This document shows positions 47,378 through 56,122 of a stretch of DNA of 64,000 bases, piece by piece. Source of the stretch: Caulobacter sp. BP25 (GTDB taxonomy: Bacteria > Pseudomonadota > Alphaproteobacteria > Caulobacterales > Caulobacteraceae). Under the pieces are notes generated by a model that made no database searches, had not been told where the DNA came from, and saw only the letters and a list, made by a program, of their open reading frames with translations. A program made the position numbers and the translations under genes. Where the stretch lies: NCBI RefSeq assembly GCF_002737755.1, contig NZ_PEGH01000010.1:124001-188000 (forward strand), read 5' to 3'. Each line of letters begins with the position of its first letter. The first letter of the stretch is position 1.

Positions 47378-48241
47378 ATGACCGCCGAAACCGCCGAGCG
47401 CCGGCCGCAGGCCAAGCGACCGCTGTTCCGCCGCCGTTCAGCCATTCCGGGTTTTGGCCTGACGATGGGCGTGACGCTGACGGTGCTGTCCCTGATCGTC
47501 CTGATTCCGCTCAGCGCGGTTGTGCTCAAGGCGGCGCAGCAGTCGCCGGCTGAGTTTTGGAGTGTCGCGACGTCCGAGCGCGCTCTGGCGGCTTATCGGT
47601 TGACGTTTGGTGCGGCCTTTATCGCCGCCCTTGTGAATGGCGTCTTCGGCGTCCTTACCGCCTGGGCGTTGGTCCGCTACGACTTTCCCGGCAAGACAGT
47701 GGTCAACGCCCTGGTCGATTTGCCGTTCGCCCTGCCCACAGCGGTGGCCGGCATCGCCCTGGCCACGCTTTACGCGCCGACAGGCTGGATCGGGCAGTTC
47801 TTGGCGCCGCTGGGCATTCAAGCCGCCTACAACCCGGTGGGCGTGACCATAGCTCTCATCTTCATCGGCCTGCCGTTCGTTGTCCGTACGATCGAGCCGG
47901 TGCTTCGAGACGCCGCCGAGGATGTTGAGGAAGCCGCCGCCAGCCTGGGCGCAAGCCGGTTCGACACCATCGTCCGCGTTGTCCTTCCGGCCTTGGCGCC
48001 GGCGTGGTTGACGGGTTTTGCCCTGGCGTTCGCGCGCGGGGTGGGCGAATACGGCTCGGTGATCTTCATCGCGGGCAACATGCCCTACAAGTCCGAGATC
48101 GCGCCGCTTCTGATCATCATCCAACTTGAGCAGTTCGAATACGCGCGGGCCGCCACGATCGCGGTCGTCATGCTGGCCGTGTCGTTCACGATGCTGCTGA
48201 TCATAAACGCCATTCAAGCCTGGTCTCGGAGGTTCGCCTGA
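47378..48241 (+). CDS. cysT: sulfate/thiosulfate ABC transporter permease CysT
   Basis: About 287 aa inner-membrane permease with six hydrophobic helices. It has [16 protein letters not shown], the EAA loop ([23 protein letters not shown]) that docks with the ATPase, and [14 protein letters not shown], which are specific to the CysT branch. Start choice is uncertain: ATG 47342 would add 12 residues. The stop abuts the cysW ATG. Together with cysW and cysA it imports sulfate or thiosulfate, but the periplasmic binding protein gene is not adjacent. Confidence 0.92.
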   Translation: MTAETAERRPQAKRPLFRRRSAIPGFGLTMGVTLTVLSLIVLIPLSAVVLKAAQQSPAEFWSVATSERALAAYRLTFGAAFIAALVNGVFGVLTAWALVRYDFPGKTVVNALVDLPFALPTAVAGIALATLYAPTGWIGQFLAPLGIQAAYNPVGVTIALIFIGLPFVVRTIEPVLRDAAEDVEEAAASLGASRFDTIVRVVLPALAPAWLTGFALAFARGVGEYGSVIFIAGNMPYKSEIAPLLIIIQLEQFEYARAATIAVVMLAVSFTMLLIINAIQAWSRRFA

Positions 48242-49104
48242 TGAGCCGCGTCATCGCCGCGCGCCACCGCCGCGCCACCGACGATCCGAGGTGGGCGAAG
48301 GTCCTGGTGATCGGGAGTGTCATGGCTTTCCTGGCGCTCGTTCTGATCTTGCCGCTGGTCGCGGTGTTCGCCGAGGCCTTTCGCAAGGGAATAGGCGCTG
48401 CGTTGGAGGCCGTCGGCAATCCCGATGCCTTGGCGGCCGTGAAACTCACCCTGATCACTGCGGCGATCGCCGTGCCGTTCAACGCGGTGTTTGGCCTTTG
48501 CGCTTCATGGGCGATCGCCAAGCATGACTTCTGGGGCAAGTCCTTCCTGATCACTCTGATCGACTTGCCGTTCTCGGTCTCTCCGGTTGTGGCGGGCCTG
48601 ATCTATGTGCTGGTTTTCGGTCTACAGGGGTGGATGGGCGAGTGGCTGCTCGACAATGACCTTAAGATCATCTTCGCCGTGCCCGGTATTGTGCTGGCGA
48701 CCATCTTCGTGACCTTCCCGTTCGTCGCTCGCGAGCTGATCCCGCTGATGCAGGAGCAGGGGACCAGCGAGGAGGAGGCGGCCGTTTCTATGGGCGCCAG
48801 CGGGCTCTATACCTTCTGGCGCGTGACGGCTCCGAACGTTCGATGGGGCCTGCTGTATGGCGTCCTGCTGTGCAATGCCCGCGCCATGGGCGAGTTTGGC
48901 GCGGTGTCGGTGGTCAGCGGCCACATCCGGGGACTGACCAACACCATGCCCCTGCATGTCGAGATCCTCTACAACGAGTACGAATTCGTGGGCGCCTTCG
49001 CGGTGGCGGCTCTGCTTTGCCTTCTGGCGGTGGTGACCCTTGTCCTGAAGACGGCCCTCGAAGTCGCCCAGCCCGACGTTCGCGCTGGGCGTGGCGGACA
49101 TTGA
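48241..49104 (+). CDS. cysW: sulfate/thiosulfate ABC transporter permease CysW
   Basis: 287-aa second permease of the sulfate importer, with about six helices. [20 protein letters not shown], the EAA loop ([24 protein letters not shown]) and [14 protein letters not shown] are the CysW signatures. It pairs with CysT to form the membrane channel. The ATG overlaps the last base of the cysT stop, and cysA starts 16 bases after its end, so all three are one operon. Confidence 0.93.
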   Translation: MSRVIAARHRRATDDPRWAKVLVIGSVMAFLALVLILPLVAVFAEAFRKGIGAALEAVGNPDALAAVKLTLITAAIAVPFNAVFGLCASWAIAKHDFWGKSFLITLIDLPFSVSPVVAGLIYVLVFGLQGWMGEWLLDNDLKIIFAVPGIVLATIFVTFPFVARELIPLMQEQGTSEEEAAVSMGASGLYTFWRVTAPNVRWGLLYGVLLCNARAMGEFGAVSVVSGHIRGLTNTMPLHVEILYNEYEFVGAFAVAALLCLLAVVTLVLKTALEVAQPDVRAGRGGH

Positions 49105-49120
49105 ACGGACTGAACGGCCC

Positions 49121-50140
49121 ATGACCATCTCCATCCGCTCCGTCGAGAAGAAGTTTGGCCGGTATCCGGCGTTGAACAAGGTCGATCTGGAGATCGCCGA
49201 CGGCGAGCTGCTCGCGCTGCTGGGGCCGTCGGGCTCGGGCAAGACGACGCTTTTGCGCACGATCGCGGGCCTGGAGTTCCCCGACGAGGGCCAGGTGCTG
49301 TTTCACGGTGAAGATGTGACCTACGCCTCGGCCGCCGACCGGCGCGTTGGTTTCGTGTTCCAGCAATATGCGCTGTTCAAGCACATGACCGTGGCCAAAA
49401 ATATCGCGTTCGGTCTTGATGTCCGAAAGGGGAAGGACAAGCCGCCCAAGGCCGAGATCGCTAAGCGGGTCGAAGACCTCTTGAAGCTGGTCGAGCTGGA
49501 AGGTCTGGGGCAGCGCTATCCCTCGCAATTGTCCGGCGGTCAGCGTCAGCGCGTGGCCCTGTCTAGGGCGCTCGCTGTTCAGCCTAGTGTTCTGCTGTTG
49601 GACGAACCCTTTGGGGCCCTGGACGCGACGGTTCGCAAGTCGCTTCGGCGTGAGCTGCGACGCGTCCATGACGCCACCGGCGTGACCACCATCTTCGTCA
49701 CCCACGACCAGGAAGAGGCTCTCGAGCTGGCCGACCGGGTGGCGGTCCTGAATCAGGGACGGATCGAGCAGATCGGCACGCCCGACCAGGTGCATGACCA
49801 GCCGGCCTCAGCCTTCGTCTGCGGCTTTGTTGGCGAGGCCAACAGCTTCCAGGGCGAGGTCAAAGGCGGTCGATTCAGCGCCGGCGTTCTTACGTTGCCG
49901 GCGTCTGGCGTTCCAGATGGCGCGGCGACGGCCTATGTCCGGCCCCACGATTTTGGACTCGACGATGCTGGCTTCGAGGTGCGTGTGGAACGTGTGCACG
50001 TCCAAGGCGCCCTGACCAGCGTGAACGCCACGACGGTTGATGGTCGGCGGATCGAAATCAGCGCTTCACGGGCTGAAGCGCCCCGTTTCGAAGGCGCGGT
50101 CCGTGTCGCGGCTCGTAAGGCTCACGTTTACGCCGCCTGA
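49121..50140 (+). CDS. cysA: sulfate/thiosulfate ABC transporter ATP-binding protein CysA
   Basis: 339-aa ATPase that powers the CysTW permease. Walker [10 protein letters not shown] is at residues 35-43, followed by the Q loop, the signature [14 protein letters not shown], Walker B VLLLDEP, and the switch His in [11 protein letters not shown]-terminal regulatory TOBE-like domain follows. The ATG at 49121 is preferred over an upstream GTG at 49091, which would overlap cysW. The expected role is sulfate uptake for cysteine synthesis. Confidence 0.94.
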   Translation: MTISIRSVEKKFGRYPALNKVDLEIADGELLALLGPSGSGKTTLLRTIAGLEFPDEGQVLFHGEDVTYASAADRRVGFVFQQYALFKHMTVAKNIAFGLDVRKGKDKPPKAEIAKRVEDLLKLVELEGLGQRYPSQLSGGQRQRVALSRALAVQPSVLLLDEPFGALDATVRKSLRRELRRVHDATGVTTIFVTHDQEEALELADRVAVLNQGRIEQIGTPDQVHDQPASAFVCGFVGEANSFQGEVKGGRFSAGVLTLPASGVPDGAATAYVRPHDFGLDDAGFEVRVERVHVQGALTSVNATTVDGRRIEISASRAEAPRFEGAVRVAARKAHVYAA

Positions 50141-50249
50141 GAAGCGCTTGCTACGTACCCGGTTTGGTGAATGCGGCGCGAGTAGCAGACGAATTATCAA
50201 GGCTTACGGTACAATCTCTCGCCGACTCGGCAGGAGTTTTGAAGGTCGT

Positions 50250-50594
50250 ATGTCTATGGTCGAGCCCTCGGGCGCGGAGCGTCGCGCGCATCCTCGGATG
50301 CCGGCGACGCGCAAAATCTACATTGTCGACGATCCCCGCTCGTGGAAGTGCTCGCTGCTGGACATCGCCGAGCGCGGCGCGCGGCTGTCGACCGCCGGCA
50401 TTACGCCGCCGCCTGACCGTTTCATCTTCGTCGACGCAGGCGGACGCCGCGTGCACCTGGCCGAGGTGGTCTGGCGCTCGTCGGTCGAGGCGGGTGTGCA
50501 GTTTCTGGAAACCAGCCGGATCGGACCGCGCGCCGGCGGCGCCGCTGGCGCTCTGGACATCGCCCGCCGGTTCGCCGCGACCCTGCCGGGTTGA
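50250..50594 (+). CDS. dgrA: PilZ-domain c-di-GMP receptor DgrA
   Basis: 114-aa single PilZ domain. The c-di-GMP-binding arginines are in ERRAHPR (Arg11, Arg12, Arg16), followed by the second motif in CSLLDIAERGARLS, and Trp75 in EVVWRS. C. crescentus DgrA was described as a PilZ protein that binds c-di-GMP and slows the flagellar motor, with Arg11-Arg12 and Trp75 important for binding; the ATG at 50250 gives exactly this numbering. The open frame upstream to 50037 overlaps cysA and is not used. GAAGG precedes the start. Confidence 0.88.
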   Translation: MSMVEPSGAERRAHPRMPATRKIYIVDDPRSWKCSLLDIAERGARLSTAGITPPPDRFIFVDAGGRRVHLAEVVWRSSVEAGVQFLETSRIGPRAGGAAGALDIARRFAATLPG

Positions 50595-50623
50595 GGCCCG
50601 CAGGCCGTTGAGCGGCCGACCGC

Positions 50624-51598
50624 CTACTGCTGCTGCTGTTGTTGTTGGTGCGTATCCTCGCGGACGGCGGTCGGTCGGCGCCGGCCGCCAGCGAAGTTCG
50701 GCCGCGCCATGCGCAGGAATTCCGGTTCGGCCATGGCCGCGCGCGCTCGCCGAACACTGACCCCGACCGCGAGCTGGCTCTCCGCGTCGCCCTTGTAGAC
50801 CCCGCGAGAGGGGGTCACGTCGGCGTAGTCACGCCCGACAGCGACGGCCACATGACGTTCGCCGGCCATCATGTTGTTGGTGGGGTCGAACCCGACCCAG
50901 CGCAGGCTGGGAAGGAACACCTCGACCCAAGCATGGGTGGCGTCGGGATCGGAGCGGTCGCCGGCTTCGCGATCGGTGAACAGATAGCCTGAGACATAGC
51001 GCGCCGGCACGCCCCAGTTCCGGCAGACCGCCAGCATGATGTGGGCGAAGTCCTGGCAGACGCCTCGGCCAGCGCTGAGCGCCAGGTCGATTGGGCTGTC
51101 GGCGTCGGTAACGCCCGGCTGATATTCGAATGCGCTGTAGATAGTTTCCGACAGCGTGCGCACCGCCGTCAGGGGATCTTTGCGCCTAAGGGCTTCCAGA
51201 TCATGTTCGTTCACGAAGGTCTGGAGTGCTTCGGTTGTCTGAACAAAGCCGTGCGGACGCAGGAAGTCAAAACATTCGCCGCGCACGAACTCGCTGCGCA
51301 TACGGTCCCACTCGCCCATGTCGAGACGATCTGGGCGCTCTGCGGGTGGTTCGGTCTCCACAGCCGAGCGCGCGACGATGGTCAGCTTGTCGTGCGGCTG
51401 TGGCACATCGAAGTGGTAGACCGCGTTGCCGAAGCTGTCGGCGTAAGAGAACACCTGGGCGGCGGGCTCCAGGTCCAGCTCGAAGCTGACCAGCCTTTGA
51501 CGCGCGGTCTTCTGGGGCTGCATCCACAGCTCCATCAGACTTTCCCGCACGGGGCGCTCGTAGTGGTACTGAGTGACGTGGCGGATTTCGAGCAGCAA
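50624..51598 (-). CDS. transglutaminase-like protease family protein
   Basis: About 324-aa protein with an N-terminal beta domain (HVTQYHYERPVRESLMELWMQPQ) and a transglutaminase-like core. The Cys-His-Asp triad is in GRGVCQDFAHIM, DATHAWVEVFLP and WVGFDPTNN. Such proteins cleave or cross-link peptides. Start is ambiguous: TTG 51598 follows the alpha-E stop with AGGGG upstream, while ATG 51682 would overlap that gene. The C-terminus ends in a seven-glutamine run encoded by (CAA)3(CAG)4. It is the last gene of an ATP-grasp/alpha-E/transglutaminase operon of unknown product. Confidence 0.87.
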   Translation of the reverse strand: MLLEIRHVTQYHYERPVRESLMELWMQPQKTARQRLVSFELDLEPAAQVFSYADSFGNAVYHFDVPQPHDKLTIVARSAVETEPPAERPDRLDMGEWDRMRSEFVRGECFDFLRPHGFVQTTEALQTFVNEHDLEALRRKDPLTAVRTLSETIYSAFEYQPGVTDADSPIDLALSAGRGVCQDFAHIMLAVCRNWGVPARYVSGYLFTDREAGDRSDPDATHAWVEVFLPSLRWVGFDPTNNMMAGERHVAVAVGRDYADVTPSRGVYKGDAESQLAVGVSVRRARAAMAEPEFLRMARPNFAGGRRRPTAVREDTHQQQQQQQ

Positions 51599-51609
51599 GG
51601 TGGTGACCC

Positions 51610-52557
51610 CTAGGCCGGCAGGCGCATTTCGAGCGGATAGGCCACGAACGTCTCGTAGATCGCTTCGTGGATGCGGGCGCACTCGTTGACGACGGTGGTC
51701 AGCAGCGGTCCGGCGCCGACGGCCTTGAGCTCATCAACATCGGCGTACTGCAGGCGCGCCTTCAGTCGTCCGGCCAGACGTTCGGGGCCAGCCCGCTCGC
51801 CGGCCGACACGCTGCGGGTGAGGGCGGTTAGATGCTGCTCGATCTGCGCGGTGGCGAAGCGGATCGAACGCGGGAAGTCTTCGTCGAAGACGAGAAACTC
51901 TAGGATGTGCCGAGGCTCGATCTCCGCAGTGTAGACCCGCAGATAGGGCTCAAGCGCGCACGCCATACGCAGCACGCTGACAAGGGCCACGTGATCGTCA
52001 AGGCGACCATGGCGCGGGGAGTCGGCGAAGCATACTTCAAGCAGGCGCGAGACCAGTTGGGCGCGCTCCATGTAGATGCCCAGCATCATGAACCGCCAGC
52101 TCTCGCCGTGGCTCATGGTGGTGTCGGCCGCGCCCTTGAACAGGTGCAGGTCGGCGATCACGTCGTGCAGGAAGGTGGACGAACTGTCCGAGAACTCCTT
52201 GGCCGCCCTTGTGTCGGTGACCTTCAGATAAAGCAGGTTGAGCCGTTCCCAGGTCTCCGTCGTGATTTGGTCGCGTACCTGGCGTGCGTTTTCCCGAGCG
52301 CGAGCCAGCGAGGACACGACCGAGTTGGGATCCTGCCGGTTTAGAACCAGCGTCCGGGCGGCCTCGAACGAGGCGACGCCGGCGCCGTCGCCCGGCTCGC
52401 CGACCGCGGCCATGGCGATCCAGACAGCGTGGGCGCCGGCGTCGGTTTGATCCAGCGTGGCGTTCAGCATCACGCTTGACAGGCGCGAGAGGTGCTCGGC
52501 GCGTTCGATGTACCGGCCCAGCCAGTAGAGGCTGTCAGCCACTCGAGCCAGCATCAT
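51610..52557 (-). CDS. alpha-E domain protein
   Basis: 315-aa, mostly helical alpha-E protein. The family start MLARVADSLYWLGRYIERAEHLSRL and the mid-protein GESWRFMMLGIYMERAQLVSRLLEV repeat the YIERA-type helix that names the domain. No enzymatic activity is established for the family, which is almost always encoded beside a circularly permuted ATP-grasp protein and a transglutaminase, as here. Its ATG overlaps the stop of the ATP-grasp gene by four bases. Confidence 0.9.
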   Translation of the reverse strand: MMLARVADSLYWLGRYIERAEHLSRLSSVMLNATLDQTDAGAHAVWIAMAAVGEPGDGAGVASFEAARTLVLNRQDPNSVVSSLARARENARQVRDQITTETWERLNLLYLKVTDTRAAKEFSDSSSTFLHDVIADLHLFKGAADTTMSHGESWRFMMLGIYMERAQLVSRLLEVCFADSPRHGRLDDHVALVSVLRMACALEPYLRVYTAEIEPRHILEFLVFDEDFPRSIRFATAQIEQHLTALTRSVSAGERAGPERLAGRLKARLQYADVDELKAVGAGPLLTTVVNECARIHEAIYETFVAYPLEMRLPA

Positions 52558-54065
52558 GGGCGGGCGCTCCCGCTGTTGGGGCCTTGGTCATCAGCCAGCA
52601 CCCAGGTGTCCTTGGAGCCGCCGCCCTGGCTGGAATTGACGACCAGCGAGCCGCGCTTCAGCGCCACGCGAGTGAGGGCACCGGGCGTGACGATCGTCTT
52701 CTCGCCGGACAGGATGAAGGGGCGCAGGTCGACGTGGCGGGGTTCGATCCGCCCGTCGACCAGACAGGGCGCGGTCGACAGCTGGATGGTCGGCTGGGCG
52801 ATATAGTTCTCCGGATCGGCCTTGATCGCCTCGGCGAAGGCCTCGCGCTCGGTCTGGCTGGCGTGCGGCCCGACCAGCATGCCGTAGCCGCCCGATGCGC
52901 CGACCGCCTTCACTACCAGCTTGTCGAGATTGGCCAGCACGTGCTGCAGCTGGCGCGGCTCGCGGCAGAGGAAGGTCTCGATGTTAGGCAGGATGGCGTC
53001 CTCGCCCAAATAGTAGCGGATGATGTCGGGGACATAGGCGTAGACGGCCTTGTCATCCGCGACGCCGGTGCCTGGCGCGTTGCAGATCACCACGTTGCCG
53101 GCGCGATAGGCGTTGAACAGGCCCGCCGCGCCCAACGAGGAGTCGCGCCGGAAGGTCAGAGGGTCGATGAAGTCGTCGTCCACGCGCCGGTAGATGACGT
53201 CCACGCGGCGCAGGCCGGTCGTGGTGCGCATGTAGACCATGTTCTCGTGAACCACGAGGTCGCGCCCCTCGACCAGCGGTACGCCCATCAGACGAGCGAG
53301 ATAGGCGTGCTCGTAGTAGGCGCTGTTGTAGACGCCGGGTGTCAGCACGACGACCTGTGGGTTAGAGCGCCAATCAGCGGTCATGCTCTTCAGCGTGGCC
53401 AGCAGCAGGTCGGGATAACGCTCGACCGGCCGCACACCAGCGGCGCGATAGGTGCCGGGGAAGGTCCGCTTGGCCGCGTCTCGGTTAGCCAGCATGTACG
53501 AGACGCCCGATGGGACGCGCAGATTGTCCTCAAGAACCGCGAACTGCCCGTCCTGGCAGCGGATCAGGTCGCTGCCGCAGACATTGGCGTAGGCCTTATG
53601 CGGCACATAGAGGTGCTGCATCTCGCGGCGGTATGAGGGCGCGCCGAGCACGAGTTCGCGCGGCACCACGCCGTCCATCAGAATCTGCTGGTCGCCATAG
53701 ATGTCGTCGAGGAACAGGTTCAGAGCGCGTAGGCGTTGGGTCAGTCCCGCCTCGATCCGGGCCCACTCCGCAGCCGGGATGATCCGAGGGAAGAGGTCTG
53801 TCGGGATGATCCGCTCGGTCGTGTTCTCCGCCCCATAGACGGTGAAGGTGATGCCCTGCAGGAGGAAGGACCGTTCTAGCGTACGCTGCCTGCCAGCCAG
53901 CTCCTCGGCGCCCAGGGTCGACATCCGGGCGTGCAGTGGGTCGTAGTGCGGCCTCACCCCGCCATCGGCGGTGAACATCTCGTCATAGGCGACGCCGGGA
54001 AGATACGCGGCCTCAGTCATTGGCAGGGGCGGCGCTTCCGCGAAGGTTTGTGTCATCCCCGCCAT
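52554..54065 (-). CDS. circularly permuted ATP-grasp protein (type 2)
   Basis: About 503-aa ATP-grasp enzyme with a permuted fold, expected to form an amide or peptide bond using ATP. It shows AYDEMFTADGGVRPHYDPL, FTVYGAENTTERIIPTDLFPRII, VLEDNLRVPSGVSYMLANR, and a late VKAVGASGGYGMLVG glycine loop and QPTIQLSTAPC. Several in-frame start codons exist between 54122 and 54056; ATG 54065 with GGAAAAG just upstream is a compromise. First gene of the ATP-grasp/alpha-E/transglutaminase operon, divergent from tamA. The substrate is unknown; published comparative genomics proposes peptide or amide synthesis. Confidence 0.88.
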   Translation of the reverse strand: MAGMTQTFAEAPPLPMTEAAYLPGVAYDEMFTADGGVRPHYDPLHARMSTLGAEELAGRQRTLERSFLLQGITFTVYGAENTTERIIPTDLFPRIIPAAEWARIEAGLTQRLRALNLFLDDIYGDQQILMDGVVPRELVLGAPSYRREMQHLYVPHKAYANVCGSDLIRCQDGQFAVLEDNLRVPSGVSYMLANRDAAKRTFPGTYRAAGVRPVERYPDLLLATLKSMTADWRSNPQVVVLTPGVYNSAYYEHAYLARLMGVPLVEGRDLVVHENMVYMRTTTGLRRVDVIYRRVDDDFIDPLTFRRDSSLGAAGLFNAYRAGNVVICNAPGTGVADDKAVYAYVPDIIRYYLGEDAILPNIETFLCREPRQLQHVLANLDKLVVKAVGASGGYGMLVGPHASQTEREAFAEAIKADPENYIAQPTIQLSTAPCLVDGRIEPRHVDLRPFILSGEKTIVTPGALTRVALKRGSLVVNSSQGGGSKDTWVLADDQGPNSGSARP

Positions 54066-54341
54066 GCTCTTTTCCAGGCCCATTTTTCGCCTTGAGACCA
54101 TCTTTTGATTTGGACGCGACACCGAGGCGTCCGCTGATCGACTCTAGAGCGTGGCGGCGACGAAGGTCGAGGGATTCCACCTGCGCCGCGCCTTTGCGCA
54201 CGACTGCCTAGCATTTGGGCGCCTCGTGGCTGCTTTGGGAAGCGCCGTTCACCGACAATCCGGTGCATTTCCGGTCGTGACACGGGCGCTACCCGAGACT
54301 ACAGCAGGGGCGGGGGCGCATCGCGCGGGGAACAAGAACTG
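54066..54341. other. divergent intergenic region, ATP-grasp operon / tamA
   Basis: About 276 bases between the starts of the divergent ATP-grasp and tamA genes. No gene is supported here. One GANTC site is at 54140-54144. Promoters for both directions should lie here but none stands out by eye. Confidence 0.4.
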
Positions 54342-56122
54342 GTGCTTGGGCGAACTTCCCTGGCTTTGACCGCAGTAGCCTGGCTCATGGCCTCGGCGGC
54401 CTGGGCCGACGAACCGATGGCCCAGATCCAGGGCGTGGATGACAAGGCCCTCCGCGAAGCGATCCAGCGCGCGTTGACCCAATCCAAAAAACCTGCCCAG
54501 AGCCGCGCCGAAGCCCGGCGTCGGGCGCGCCAGGCGGGCGAGGACGTCATCGCCGTCCTGCGCGCTGAAGGCTACTATGCCTATACCGTCGAGCCAGATG
54601 TTCTGGATGGCGAGCCGCCGCGCGCGGTGGTCAAGGTCACCCCGGGACCGGTTTTCTTGGTCGCCGATCCCAAGATCGACTGGGCGGGAAATCCGCCCGA
54701 CGAGGGCACGCGGCAGCGGGCGGCCACGGCCATGCGCCTGACCATCGGTGAGCCAGGACGGGCCGCCGACGTCGTCGGCGCGGAAGGACGCGTTGTCGCT
54801 CAGGTCGCCAAGTTGGGCTACGCCGATGCCGAGGCCCAGCCGCGCGAGGTCGTCGTCGATCACGCTGATCATACGGTTCGTCCATCGTTCAAGATCGTCG
54901 CGGGCGAGCTTGTTCATCTGGATGGCGTGGAGGTCGTCACCCAAGGGCGCACCAATCCCGCCTGGGTTGGTAGGCTCGCGCCGTGGGTGTCGGGCGATGT
55001 CTATGACCCTGAGGATGTCGCCGAGCTGGAGCGCCGGCTGCGCGACACGAGCGTTTACGACTCCATCTCGGTGGCGCTGGCCGGACCGGACAAGGCCACC
55101 GCTGAAGGTTTCCGGCCTGTGGTCGTTACGCTTGCCGATCGACGCGCGCGGACGCTGGAGTTCAGCGCTGGCTATTCCACAAGCGAAGGCGCGGGCGTCG
55201 ACGCCAAATGGATCCGCTACAACCGGCTTAAGCGTGCTGACACGACAACCTATTCGCTCGGCTTCGCTAAGCTGGAGCAGAGCGTGGGCGCTGAGGTCTC
55301 GCTGCCGCATTGGCGTCGTCCGCAGCAGACCTTGAAGCTGAGCAGCTCGCTCTTCCGGAACGACACTGACGCCTACAACGAAACGGGCGCCACGATCGGC
55401 GTCGATCTCACTAAGCGCCGGCAGACGACCGCCTATCGGACCTATGGCGTGTCCCTCGACCTTTCCCAGACCAAGGAACAGGTCAACCAAAACGGCTCGG
55501 TGGCTGGCCGCAAGCTGAATCTAGCCACCGTGGCGGGGCTCGTCGCCTATGCATGGGACTTCTCCGACAACATCCTCGATCCCAAGCGCGGGTGGCGGCT
55601 GGAGACGCGCGGGAACCGACCTACGTCCTGGGTGACACCTCCCTGCCGTACCTGAAGCTGACGACGCAGGGCTCGGCCTATGTCCCGTTCGGCAAGGGGG
55701 CGAGCACGGTGTTGGCGGGGCGTCTGAAGCTCGGGGCCATCCTTGGCGGGGGGATTCCCGAGGTGCCGGCGGCTCGGCGCTTCTATGCGGGCGGTGGCGG
55801 TTCGGTTCGGGGATACGCTTATCAGGCCATCGGACCGCGCTTATCCGACAACACCCCGCAGGGTGGCGTCTCCTTGGTCGAGACCTCGTTCGAGCTTCGT
55901 CAAAAGATCACGCAGCGCTGGAGTGGTGTGGCCTTCATCGACGCCGGCGCGATCGGCACCCATGAAACGCCTCAGCGCGAGGACTTCCGGGCTGGCGCGG
56001 GCTTTGGCGTTAGATATGACCTGGGGTTTGGACCGATACGAGCTGACTTCGCCGTGCCGCTGGGGCGGCGATCTGGCGACCCCGCGTTCCAGATCTATCT
56101 CAGCATCGGGCAAAGCTTTTGA
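54342..56122 (+). pseudogene. tamA: outer-membrane translocation protein TamA, frameshifted in this sequence
   Basis: Omp85-family outer-membrane barrel that, with TamB, inserts or transports outer-membrane components. A signal peptide ends near Ala22; POTRA-type domains fill about residues 30-260, and the barrel follows. The first frame ends at 55655; the barrel continues in another frame to 56122. Adding one G at the GGG at 55611-55613 joins them as Thr-Arg-Gly-Glu-Pro-Thr-Tyr-Val, giving about 593 aa, the usual TamA size. A sequencing error is the likely cause. The start is a GTG. It overlaps tamB by four bases. Confidence 0.85.

Noticed and set aside
50603..50617. GGCCG-TTGAG-CGGCC hairpin between dgrA and the transglutaminase gene
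   Set aside because: Only five base pairs and no T-run; such GC repeats are common by chance here.
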